Source of the DNA: Cephalotus follicularis
Taxonomy: Eukaryota; Streptophyta; Magnoliopsida; Oxalidales; Cephalotaceae
DNA: 64,000 nucleotides
Reading direction: 5' to 3'
Assembly: GCA_001972305.1 (NCBI GenBank)
Contig: BDDD01005104.1
Coordinates: 1-64,000, forward strand
In this document: positions 47,288-58,002 of the stretch, in pieces
Numbering within the stretch: position 1 is the stretch's first letter
Layout: the number at the start of each line of letters is the position of its first letter
Made by a program: the position numbers and the translations under genes
Notes under the pieces: model-generated
Told to the model about the DNA's origin: nothing
Seen by the model: only the letters and a program-made list of their open reading frames with translations
Database searches by the model: none

Positions 47288-49301
47288 TGTAGCAAGTTTG
47301 TGGGTGATCCCATATCTTTTCATAAGGCCTTCAAAAGAACGATAGTAGGAATGGGTACCCCTATCACTGATAATGGCTCTGGGGTACCAAACCGAGAAAA
47401 GATATGTTCCTTGAGGAACTTGACAACCACAGAGCTGTCATTGGTTCTATAAGGTATCACCTTAATCCAATTTGAGACATAGTCAAAAGCCATAAGGATA
47501 TATGAATTTTCCAAAAGAGTTGGGGAAATGACCCATAAAATCGATGACCCAAACATCAAAAATCTCCAAAGTCAAAATCGGAGTCAAAGACATCATATTC
47601 CGCATGGACACACGGCCTAAAGATTGACATGAAGCACAAGCCCTACAGTATTGAAAAGCATCTTTGAAAAGAGTCGACCAATAAAATACACACTGTAAAA
47701 CTTAGGCCGCCGTCTTAGTTGGGCCAAAATGCCCATCACAAGCCTGATCATGACAAAAAGAAAGGATTGAACGACATCATGATCAGGAACGCACCTTCGC
47801 ATAATTTGATCGAGATACACTTTGAAAAGATAAGGGTCATCCCAGAAGAAGTGTTTAACTTGAGAGAGAAAAAGACGCTTATCTTGAGCAGACCACTCTG
47901 ACGGTACAATCCTAGTAACAAGATAATTCACTATATCCACATACCATGGTTCACTCTCGACGCGCATAAGTTGCTCATATGGAAAATTTTCATTAATAGG
48001 CCCCTTGATCTCGGGCGCATTGGAGAGACGGGATAAGTGATCAGCAACCAAATTCTCCATTCCTTTCTCATCTCTAATTTACACGTAAAACTCTTGAAGT
48101 AGCAAAACCCAAAGGATGAGATGAACTTTAGCATCCTTTTTACCCACTAGATACAGAATCGCAGCATGATCAGTGTAAACAATGACATGTGATCCTAGTA
48201 AATATGATCAGAATTTTTTGAGTGCAAAAACCACAGCTAAAAGCTCCTTCTCAATGGTTGTGTAATTCAATTACAGGTCTGAAAGGGTCCTACTTGCATT
48301 GTAGATTACGTGTGGTAATTTATTTATCCTTTGACCTAGAACGGCCCCAATGGCACTGTCAGAGGCATCACACATGATTTTGAAAGGCTCAGTCCATATG
48401 GGTGCCTGAATGATAGTGGCAGAGATGAGCTCATTTTTTAAGAATTCAAACGCATCAAGGCACTCTTGAGAGAAAACAAACCCTTGGTCCTTCCCTATGA
48501 GCGATGTCAAGGGTCGTGCCACCTCACTAAAATCTTTGATGAACCTTCGATAAAAACCAGCATGTCTGAGGAATGCTCGGATGTCTTTCACATTTCTAGG
48601 TGGAGGCACAGGTTGGATGACTTTGATTTTAGCCTTATTGACTTGAATTCCCTCCTTGGATATTACATATCCAAGCACACTTCCTTCATTCACCGTGAAA
48701 TTGCAATTTTCTCAATTAAGCACCAAATTCTTCTCCCTACTTCTTTCGAGTACCAATTTCAGATGGTAGAGGTATTCAAAGAAGGTGGAACCATGAACAG
48801 AGAAGTCATCCATAAATACTTCAAGAAAATCTTCCACCATATCAGAGAAAATACTCATCATGCACCTCTGGAAAGTTGTTGGGGCATTGCAAAGGCCAAA
48901 TGGCATGCATCGATGAGCAAATATTCCAAAAGGGCATGTGAATGTAGTTTTCTCTTGATCTTCTAGATCGATGAGAATTTAATTGTATCCGGAGTACCCA
49001 TCAAGAAAACAGTAGTAATCGTGACAAGCCAGCCTATCCAACATTTGATCAATAAACAGAAGGGGAAAATGATCCTTCCAAGTGGCTGTATTCAACTTAC
49101 GATAGTCGATGCACACCCTACATCCTGTTTGAATCTTGGTCGAAAGTAAGTCATTGGAGGAGGATTGCACTATCATCACTCCAAATTTCTTCGGAACTAC
49201 GTGGATTAGGCTCACCCATTGACTATCCCAGATAGGATAAATGATCCCATTGTCCAGCCACTTCAAGATTTCTTTTTGTATGGCTTCTTTCATCAAGGGA
49301 T
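47288..49301 (-). pseudogene. Ath-1 pol: RT, RNase H, integrase N-terminus and core
   Basis: From 49301 leftward: RT entry PLMKEAIQKEILKWLDNGII, CRVCIDYRKLNTAT, FIDQMLDRLACHDYYCFLDG, MPFGLCNAPTTFQRCM, the FMDD active-site box (48800-48810), KFGV, RNase H (FKIMCDASDSAIGAVLGQ), RNase H end (VADHLSRLSN), integrase zinc finger (CRACASCQ) and core (VIDFMGHFPNSFGK, IFSRFGTP, SDRGTH-like). Frameshifts and stops are scattered through it. The frame ends at RYGITHKLAT where the Ath-2 LTR begins, and the integrase tail is at 33645-34251. Confidence 0.9.
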
Positions 49302-49321
49302 TTTCCCTTCACTAAGGGAAA
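49302..49321. repeat. Perfect 8-bp inverted repeat at the head-to-head Athila junction
   Basis: TTTCCCTT, loop cact, AAGGGAAA. Minus-strand Athila pol (PR-RT linker) lies to the left and plus-strand Athila PR-RT linker to the right. Confidence 0.95.
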
Positions 49322-50052
49322 GCATCCAGCTGACTTTGATGAAGTCTATGTGATACATTCGATTCCTGACACCATTGACATGTATTTTAACATTAATTTT
49401 GATAGAAACTTAAGTGAGTGTGTGAGGGAATTTGAGGAAGTGGAAGCCACCCAAATGGAAATGTTGACGTGGCTGGAAAATGGAATCATTAATCCCACTT
49501 CGGATAGTGAATGAAATCATTTATCCCATTACACTCACAAACTTACCACACCTGACCAAACCTACTTTGACATAGACTTTGATAGAAGCTTCAATGAAAG
49601 TATGAAGGAATTTGAGGAAGTGGAGGCTAAGGAAATTTTGAGTTGGCTAGACAATGAGATTATTTATCCCATATTGGATAATCAATGGGATCATCTATCC
49701 CATTTCAATCATAAACTTGCAACGCCTTACCATCATCAAACTAGTTTTTTGCCTATTAAGGTCCAAACAGGAAGGAGGGTGTGCATTCTCCTTGATCAAA
49801 TGTTTGACTGGCTGGCTGGCCATAACCATTACGGTGTTCTAGATGGATTTTATTGGTGGAGAACCCGTTGGGATGGTTCCTACATTGTTAAAACTGTTTT
49901 CTCACATGATGTTTTTGAGATTTGTAAGACAGGTACTGAGACGCATTCAAGGTGAACGGGCAGCGGTTGAAGAAGTTTCTTGAGTTTACAACTGCACCGA
50001 TGGAAAAGGTCATGGACTTTCATGAGCCTCTTTATTTCGAGCCTCCATGATC
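49312..50052 (+). pseudogene. Ath-3: protease-RT linker and RT-integrase fusion
   Basis: The plus frames read KHPADFDEVYVIHSIPDT, then two 180-bp repeats of the RT entry (WLENGIINP; LSWLDNEIIYP; anchors 49401 and 49581). RRVCI and DQMFDWLAGH, FYWW follow, then directly RWDGSYIVKTVFSHDVFEI, the integrase tail, ending in FHEPLYFEPP. The structure matches both Ath-2 copies. Everything upstream of the PR-RT linker (LTR, gag, protease) is missing because of the inverted junction at 49302-49321. Confidence 0.88.
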
Positions 50053-50450
50053 ATATTCGGTAAACCCTACCCCTATTGTTCTTTTATTTATTGCATTATT
50101 TCACATATATTTCCTTGATCATTCATTGCTATTTTTATAGTTGCTTTCTAGTGCATTGCGGACAATGCAAAGTTTAAGTATGGGGGGGTTGTTAGTACCA
50201 AAGTTCATTTTAATTTTGAAAGTAGGAGTAAATGTTGATGTCCTTAGAAATAATAGAAAATCCCATAGAAAAAATAATAAAAATTTTGTTTTCAAGGAAA
50301 AGAAAAGAAATACATCTCAAGGTAGGAGTTTGTGCAAAAATAAATGAAAAAAATGAATAAAGAGACTGATCTTGTGTGTATTCTAACTTTCATAAATCTT
50401 AGTAAGGGGGAGGGCAAATAATTGATGTTCTTGCATATAAAAGAAAAGAA

Positions 50451-50487
<37 letters not shown>

Positions 50488-51262
50488 CCTCTTTGAATTT
50501 AGTCTTGATCTGTAACCTATTTCATTCGAGTAAGTAAGCCTTAGGGGTGTTTTATACCTAATTCCTTAAAGCCAACTAGTTTGAGAGTAATTGATCAAAA
50601 ACTTGCTACATGGGTCTTATAAAAAGCTTAAGACGCTAAGACATTGCACAAATTTAAGTTGGTAAAATTTTTATTGATCTCATATGCAAATTGTAAAATC
50701 TGAAGCTACTTAGTAATTTGGGTGTCTGGTGAACGCTCTATCCATGTCATTCAAACCAACGGTAGTGGAGGAATGAGTTCGATAAAAGAGAAAAGAAAGA
50801 AAGAAAAAAATGTGTGAGTGCTAAAGTTCTTTGTCTGACTATGAAGTAGGATTTTATGTTGCTAAGAATACATATCTGGATTGGTAAATGGTGTGGAATA
50901 ACTAAAAAATTAAGTAAAGACTCCTTAATTGATATGTGTTATGATTCTAGAACTTGGAGCCAGATAATAAAATTCAAGTATGGGGGTGTTTATGAATTTT
51001 TAGGTGGAGATACATTTAACTTATTAGCAAAATTAAAATGAACTGAATTTTGTGTGTTTATTCGTTGAAAACACTCACGAGACAAAACTCTTCCACTAAG
51101 GACACCTAAGGGTTTAAAGGCTTGTTGCATATACTAAATACAATCGTGATTCCTACGACAGTGAGTTATGGTTTTTGTTTATGTTTTCTGTTTTCTGTTT
51201 ATGTTTATGTTTATGTTTTCTTGTTTTAGCTTTTCGTTTCATTTGCTTGAGGACAAGCAACG
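50053..51262 (+). other. Ath-3 post-pol region, no ORF
   Basis: It contains the internal polypurine-like tract (50161-50190, gacaatgcaaagtttaagta then a G run) and a (TA)n microsatellite. It is homologous, inverted, to the post-pol regions of Ath-1 and Ath-2. No env-like frame is seen. Confidence 0.7.
50457..50485. repeat. (TA)n microsatellite
   Basis: About 14 TA units in the Ath-3 post-pol region, not present at this length in Ath-1 or Ath-2. Confidence 0.97.
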
Positions 51263-51280
51263 TTTAAGTATGTGGGTATT
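51263..51280 (+). promoter_or_regulatory. Polypurine tract of Ath-3
   Basis: TTTAAGTATGTGGGTATT directly precedes the LTR start TGTTTAGCAT. Confidence 0.8.
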
Positions 51281-51487
51281 TGTTTAGCATAAAAATGTGT
51301 TATTTTTAATGATCTATTTGTTACATGTTTATGCTTGGAACATACTACTTTGATTGTTTTTATTTGATTTTTAGGTACAAGGCAAAAAAGATCAAAATGC
51401 ATTAATACTAGTCAAATTGGCGCGAATTGAAGACAAGAAGATCAAACCTTGAAGAATTGACAATTTTATGCAGAAAACAGGGCAACT

Positions 51488-51720
51488 TAAGCGTTGATGC
51501 TTAGACGCAAAGCGCTGAAAGAATTTTTGTAAGAGTCGACGCTAGAGCCTTTGTACTAAAGCGTCGACGGGGTCCAAGAAAGTGTCGACCCTTAATACAA
51601 CTTTGCAGAATATCAAGTTGGCGCATAGCGCACCTCAGCTCGCCAATGATATTTTAAAGCGCCAACGCTTTGCATTACACGTCAACGCCTCGCATACAAT
51701 ATGCTGACGTTTTTGGGCAC
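51488..51720. repeat. GCGTCGACGG island, Ath-3 LTR
   Basis: About seven variants, such as aagcgtcgacgggg, gagtcgacgct and gcgccaacgctttg. Confidence 0.85.
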
Positions 51721-51827
51721 TGCTTGCACGACAAAATATGAAAAATTTTATATTTTCATATTATCATTTAAATAGGAGTGTTTTAGGTTAAACTTTATTT
51801 TCCTTTTCTTTTTATGCATGTTTGTAA

Positions 51828-51837
51828 GTATAAATAG
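51828..51837 (+). promoter_or_regulatory. TATA box of the Ath-3 LTR
   Basis: GTATAAATAG, same position and sequence as in the Ath-2 LTRs. Confidence 0.6.
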
Positions 51838-52487
51838 AAGATGAAGGCCACAAAAACAGTAGACAAGCTGTGGACAAGCTTGCACAGCCACCGTCCCTTC
51901 TTTCTTCTTCCTTTAGATTTTTAGTTTTTATTTTCAATGTTTTCTAGCGAAACTTTCAAGGTTTTTAGGGTTAGAACAAGCCATTGATGTATTGATGAAA
52001 CTCTATTAATAAAATGCTTGAACTTTTGATTTGTTCTTCAATTTTTTGACATCTCCCACACTTTGTATGTCTGATTAAAATCCACATACACTTTGTCTGT
52101 GAAGAAGAAAGTTTCTGAATGAACGATGTTTGCACAAAATCAATGGATGTCTACTCATACGGTTTGTCACACCGAACACACTCCGTATAGACATAGCATG
52201 ACTACTCTTAAGATTTATCGCCATTGCCACACTCCGTATAGACCTAGCATGACTACTCATACGATTTATAATCAAAGTCACACTACGTATCGAACTAGCA
52301 GCTGTTGGTTATCAAGGTTTGATCATTCAAATAAGTGAGTTTTTAAATATAATCTATGGTGAGTTTCTATACCCTAAACTAATTTTATCTTACATTTTTC
52401 ATTCACTATTATTTCTTGCTTTGTTAATCAATAATTTGCATGCTTTAAATTCTATTATTTTCAAACCAGTAGCATAACCGTCGACGC

Positions 52488-52560
52488 TTAACGTAGAAGC
52501 TTTCATTGCTTTTGATTATACCGTCGACGCCTTGCATTTAAGCGTCGACGCTTAAGTCGA
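52488..52560. repeat. Three CGTCGACGC copies near the Ath-3 LTR end
   Basis: ccgtcgacgctta, ccgtcgacgcctt and gcgtcgacgctta lie within about 72 bp. All have the exact CGTCGACGC core. Confidence 0.92.
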
Positions 52561-52743
52561 TTTCTTTACCAGTTAGTTATATTTTGCATGTTTAGGAGTA
52601 GAAATAAATCATAAACCTCAATTTTGCATACTTCGCCTAGGTTGGATAGATTAAAACTGATTTAACTTGTTTCCAAGTGTTCGACCCGTTACTGCACAAC
52701 CGTCTTGCAGTATAAATTTAATTCTTTTCAAAATTCGTGAACA

Positions 52744-54697
52744 ACGAAAGGTGACAATGTCTCAGTATAATCGACACCATGTCATTGTCTATACCCTTTA
52801 GCCACTAACTGAGTTTTATATGTCTCGATTTTTCCAATTGCGTTCATCTTCTTTTTGAAGATCCATTTGCAGCCAATAGGTACAATGCCTTCAGGTGCTT
52901 CAACCAAATTCCAAACCTGGTTGGAGTACATGGAATCCATTTCAGATTTCATGGCTCCTAGCCATGCCTCAGATTCAATGCCCTGCACTGCCTCCTGATA
53001 GCTGGTAGGCTCGTCGTCTTCAACCACGTTGACCTCATCAGTACCATCAATGAGGAAACCATACCTCTCAGGTGCTAATGAAATCCGGCCTGATCTCCTC
53101 AAAGGAGCTTTGCCTAACTGAGATCCATTCTTAACTTGAGATCCAATCTCAACTGTGTCTGTCGAAGGTCCAACCCCAACTCCTCCATTTCCTACGTGGT
53201 CTCTACCTGTGGCAACTCATTGAGTTCCACTTGACTCCCACTGTTTCCTTCAATAAGGTATTCCTTCTCTAGGAGCACAGCATTTTTGCGAAACAAATAT
53301 CCTTTGTTCGTTAGAATGGTAGAAGTAGTATCCTTTAGTTTCTTTAGGATACCCCACAAACCTGCAACGGTCCGATCGCGCTTCCAGCTTATTTGGGTCA
53401 AGCCTCTTGACATAAGCCGGACAGCCCCAAACCTTTAAATGGCTCAGGCTGGGTTTCCTCCCTGAGCATACCTGGTATGGGGTGGAGGGTATAGATTTTG
53501 AAGGAATCTGATTCAAGATATAGGTGGCTATATCTAGGGCATATCCCTAGAGATAGGTGGGAAGGTCAGTAAAACGTATCATAGATTGAACCATGTCCAA
53601 CAAGGTTTGATTCCTCCTTTCGGACACACCATTATGTTGTGGTGTTCCAAGAGGTGTCCAATGAGAAATAATTCTATTATCTCTAAGATAACCTAGGAAT
53701 TCAGTTGACAGGTACTCGCCACCTCAGTCTGATCGAAATATTTTAATTGACTTACCTGTCTGCTTTTCTACTTCAAGTCTGAACTCCTTAAAATTTTCAA
53801 AGGATTCTGACTTATGTCTCATCAGATACACATAACCAAACCTAGATATATGATCGGTAAATGTTATGAAGTAGATATAACCCCCTCGCTCACTGACCGA
53901 CATAGGACCACATACGTCAGTATGGACTAACCCCAGTAAGTCCATTGCCCTTTCTCCTTGCTCGGAGAAGGAAGATTTGGTCATCTTTCCCAATAAGTAG
54001 GATTCACACGTTGGATAGGACTCCAAGTCCTGGATATCCAAAAGATTATTCTTAACCAACAGTGTAAGCCTGGCATCACTAAGATGTCCAAGTCTACAGT
54101 CCCAAGTATAGGTTTTATTCAACTCAGTTTCTCTATGTCTTTTCTTATTACTTTTCTCAATGGAAAGGATTTTAGATTGAACTGTATTCAAAACATATAA
54201 TCCATTGTAGATAAAACCATTACTAACACAAACATTGTCAGAATATACAAAACATTGAATGTCTTGGAATCTGAGCTCTAAGCCCAAATTACATAAGTAT
54301 GAAACACTTATAATATTTCTTACAATGTTCAGCACAAAATAACAAGGATCAAGAGTTAAAACAGAACCATTACAAAAGTAATATCATAAATCCCTACAGC
54401 TTCAGTCATGATCCTAGATCCATCCCCAAGCCGCAAGTCCAAGTCTCTAGCTCCAAGCCTTCTAACTTTTCTTAGTCCCTGTAATGAATTACACATGTTA
54501 GTTCCACATCCAGTATCCAATACCCATGAAGAACTATTATTCAAAGCTAGATTTAGTTCAATCATGAACATACATGATGTACTCGCACCATGCGAAGAAT
54601 CAGTAGAGACTACAGCACTAGTAACTCGACAATATTTCTTCCAGTGTCCAGTCTTGCCACACTGAAAAAAGGCACCCTCAGCAGCCAGCTGCTTCAT
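52744..54697 (-). pseudogene. Copia-type pol: protease, integrase, start of RT
   Basis: Minus-strand order: protease WVLDTGCGTNMC, pre-integrase WDCRLGHLS, integrase core Asp in LGLVHTDVCGPM, Asp in IKIFRSD, Glu in NGVSERRN, then PYQVCSGRKPSLSHLKVWGC and GYPKETKGYYFY. RT entry RRSGRISLAPERYG, EAWLGAMKSEMDSMY and PIGCKWIFKKKMNAIGK come next. This order (integrase before RT) is diagnostic of Ty1/copia. A stop follows FRSD and other frameshifts occur. RT ends after a TLSPFV-like motif, where the Ath-3 LTR sits. Confidence 0.92.
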
Positions 54698-55474
54698 ACG
54701 ATTCTTAGAAACGCCCCCACCAGCTCTAAGCTCGCCCTTCTTCTTCTTATGCTTCTTCTTACCCTTGCCTTTTGTATTGACAGGCCCGGGTCCACCCTTC
54801 CCTTTAGAGGAAGATGAGGCACTACCCTTTTCTTAGGCAGACCTAGAAGAAGGAAGAAGTAAGGAATGGGTCTTTGACTTCCCAGAGTCAAAATTGGACT
54901 CAACCATTCTCAACATAGCAATTAACTCAGTAAGAGTCATTTCTATCTTGTTCATATGAAAATTCACTACGAACTATGAGAATGACTTAGGAAGGGACAT
55001 AAGAATAAGATTCACATAAAGATCGTGGTCCATGAAAAACCCTAATTGAGAAAGCTGCTCAAACATGTATATCATCTTCAATCCATGATCATGGACTGAA
55101 GCTCCCTCTAGCATCTGCGCCTTGAAGAGCCTGCGCGAAAGATTGAACCTCTGAGTCCTAGACTCAGCCCCATACATCTCCTGAAGATGGAGTAGTATAG
55201 AGGATAAAGAATCCATCTTCTCATGCTGGCGCTGCAGCTCTGGTGTCATTCACAGAAGGGCTAAACACCGAGCTTGCTCGTCGTCCTCCAGCCACTTGGC
55301 CAAACAGTCCGACTCCTCAGGCGTAGGATCTGCACCTAGTGCAGGATGCCCCCAAGTCATCACATATGCCATTTTATTGGTCATTATCTTGAGGTTGTAG
55401 TACCAATCGAGAAAATTAGGGCCCTCTAATTTGTTGGTCTCTAGAATGCGGGACATAGAAGATTGAAAAGCCAT
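54698..55474 (-). pseudogene. gag: Copia-type gag
   Basis: The ATG is at 55474-55472 (MAFQSSMSRILETNKLEGP), followed by FLDWYYNLKIMTNKMAYV and the gag helical domain (54974-55249, EMYGAESRTQRFNLSRRLF). A Lys-rich region and the zinc knuckle FQCGKTGHWKKYC (about 54640) complete it. Frames change at 55250 and 54974. It is the particle protein of the copia element and lies directly upstream of its protease. Confidence 0.9.
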
Positions 55475-57539
55475 TTTCAAGCAACCTAGATAAAGAAATA
55501 AAAAATGAGTTAGCATTTATTACAATTTTAATATATGACAACCATGACACTTGGTCTTTAGTGCTTATAGTTCCTCCCACTATTCTAATCGTATTACATA
55601 CCCCCATATGGAACTCGAGAAGTCCAACTTCCTAGTGGGGATTGGAATCCATCGCAATCATATTATGGTCACACGTAGGCATGTCCAACCATAATATATC
55701 CAATGGGTAGGCTATCTTGCCAATTTGCATCCAACACAATATCCAATCATAAAATTCAACCTCTGATTCAATCTGGCCTTAGCTAGGGTATAACAAACCA
55801 TTAGAATCAAGATAACTCAAACACCCACAATCTTCATTGGAATGCAATAGTTTTAACACCCACACGTAGGCATGTCCAAGTGCTAAAACATAGCCACCCT
55901 TTGCGGTGTCCAACACCGACGTTGAAATAGCATCCCACAGGTTACTAGTCTCAGCTAGGGCATGACAAACTAATAACCCAAGTACACCACTCAATGAAGA
56001 TTGTGGAAGGCTACAGGGAACCACTCCATGGGTTCCTACGTTCAGACTTATTATTTAATTGAGGGAGTTTATGGTCTCATATTTTAATTACCAAGCCCTT
56101 AATTAATTCATTGATTTCATTACCCAATTCTAATTAATTACGGTTTTGCATGCATGATGTGTATTAGGACTATCTATCTTATGCACCTTGGATTTATTTC
56201 TAAAATAAATCAATGGAATGGCAAAGGACCTCACTATAAGTAATGACTTGAGCCCAAAGTCACTACTCGGTCTTCCTAGGTGCAATGATTAAAACTATCT
56301 GTTACATATAGCACCATGCATACATGGCCTTCAATGGTCTTCTACTTCCTTCTCTTCTTCTCCATCCATCCTTGCAAGGTATTCTTTATAAATGCAACTT
56401 TTACATTCCAAATGAAAAATTACATACAAAATATTTAAAGAAGAGAAAATTTAAATGGTGCACGCAGGCACCTTATTACAGATCATTAATAAATAACAAA
56501 TAAAATCATCCATAAAAGAAAACCAAAGTAAGGTCGTCCTTATAGGCCATCCATTGTGCATAAGAGTATTAAAGTATATCTAATATAACTTCAAAACAAT
56601 ACACAAATGCCTCTCACAATAACCAATTACAAAATTTAATATCAAAGGTTGTTTATGGGTTTAACTCCCACTAAATCAAGCAACGATCAATTATCCTCTA
56701 AGTGCCTTAGCCAAAAATTCCAAACTTTTGGCAACAGCATAATTTCACGTATAAGCGTCAACGGTTTAACGAAAATGTCGACACTTGGTGCCTAAGCGTT
56801 GACAGTTATAACAAACCGTCAACGCTCAAAACTTGTATAAGCTTCAACGGTTTGGTGAAAACATTGAAGCTTGGTGCCTAAGTGTCGACAGTTATAACAA
56901 ACCGTCAATGCTCAACATTGCCTTCAGCGCTTAAACTCAGCGCTTAGGCTAGCGTCGACTCCTTACCAAAAGCGTCAATGCTTTGCACTCCTGCAGAATG
57001 GCACCATGTCATAATCTGCAGTTTTTCCCAATGTTTGGACTTAGGCATTCCAAATTTCTGCATTTTTGTAAAACTTTGGCAATCCACAAACTGCACCATG
57101 CAGTTCAAAACACAAATCCAAACTTAACAGCCTATGCAATTCACAACCATTGTCCATAAACTAGAAACCAAAGGCATTATCTAAGGATTACATGCAGGAG
57201 TATCATGAAGCAACACAATGGTTGCACTAATGCTCCCACTGTCTAAAGCCAATAGACACTGGGCTGTACATATAAAGTGCAGAGAGTTCTACACAATCCA
57301 AGTTATGCACAAAAATTTCATATGTTTACGAACCTAGTAAAAAATAAACTCCAAATTACATTCTGTCTTTTGGGAACAACTTGTAGCACAATCCTCTACA
57401 TGTTCAAACCAGCATCCGATGGTAATTTAAACATGACAGTATCAAAAAACAGTTTAAAATTAAATCCAATTTGACTGAAAACTATGAGAAATTACACTAA
57501 GGCACTATAGGATGAGTTGAACCACAAAATCACTGTCTC
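55475..57539 (-). mobile_element. Copia 5' leader and/or LTR region
   Basis: No coding frame is recognised. This should hold the copia leader and 5' LTR, but I could not find a primer site complementary to Met-tRNA or LTR termini. The right limit is set by the LTR of element H. It carries a GCGTCAACGG island at 56750-56990. Two motifs repeated at 55672 and 55865 (cacacgtaggcatgtccaa) show internal duplication. Confidence 0.45.
56750..56990. repeat. GCGTCAACGG/GCGTCGAC island in the copia region
   Basis: About ten variants, e.g. aagcgtcaacggttt, atgtcgacacttgg and gtgtcgacagtt. The two halves (about 56752-56828 and 56838-56915) are themselves a tandem duplicate. Confidence 0.85.
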
Positions 57540-57909
57540 TACGACACCCATGTTCCAGTCAATTTCTGAATTTGTCCCTATAGGCCAAGTGGCTTTCTAT
57601 CTGTCAGTGAGTCGCATAATTTCATGCATGGCATACATGACATATCATACACATTACTCAAGTTTTATGTTATTTTATACTACTTAAGAAATTATAGCCT
57701 TGATCGATTAGATTTCTCTGAAATGCTTTTAAAGTTTTCGGTAAATTCGCATACCTTTTAACAGTATTGACTGATATTGTATTTTATCTGCTTTTCAATA
57801 CCAAAACTACCTTATATTTGTTAAACTGATAAAAATATCAAGTGATCAGTCCGTTGATGAATTTGGGTTCGACCAGTACAAGGATTGGACGACTGGTCGG
57901 GCCATGGCC

Positions 57910-57917
57910 TATAAAAG
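57910..57917 (+). promoter_or_regulatory. TATA box of element H LTR
   Basis: TATAAAAG lies about 50 bp before a long CT tract. Confidence 0.65.
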
Positions 57918-57962
57918 CTCATTTTCTCCTATCTCTCTTTCATTTAAAGTTTTTCCTTCTCT

Positions 57963-57967
<5 letters not shown>

Positions 57968-57999
<32 letters not shown>
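57968..57999. repeat. (CT)n tract in the H leader
   Basis: About 16 CT units lie downstream of the TATA box, in the expected 5' leader. Confidence 0.97.

Positions 58000-58002
<3 letters not shown>

Larger units (their letters stand above)
51281..52743 (+). mobile_element. 3' LTR of Ath-3
   Basis: TGTTTAGCATAAAAATG at 51281 to AATTCGTGAACA at 52743, 1463 bp. The TATA box GTATAAATAG is at 51828-51837. On the right it abuts copia RT coding sequence (minus), with probable target duplicate acgaa (52744-52748); the partner was lost at the inverted junction. Confidence 0.92.

Noticed and set aside
55490-55520. Intron 3' splice site (ctttatctag) just before copia gag
   Set aside because: It fits a splice acceptor on the minus strand, but no donor or spliced product can be shown from sequence alone.
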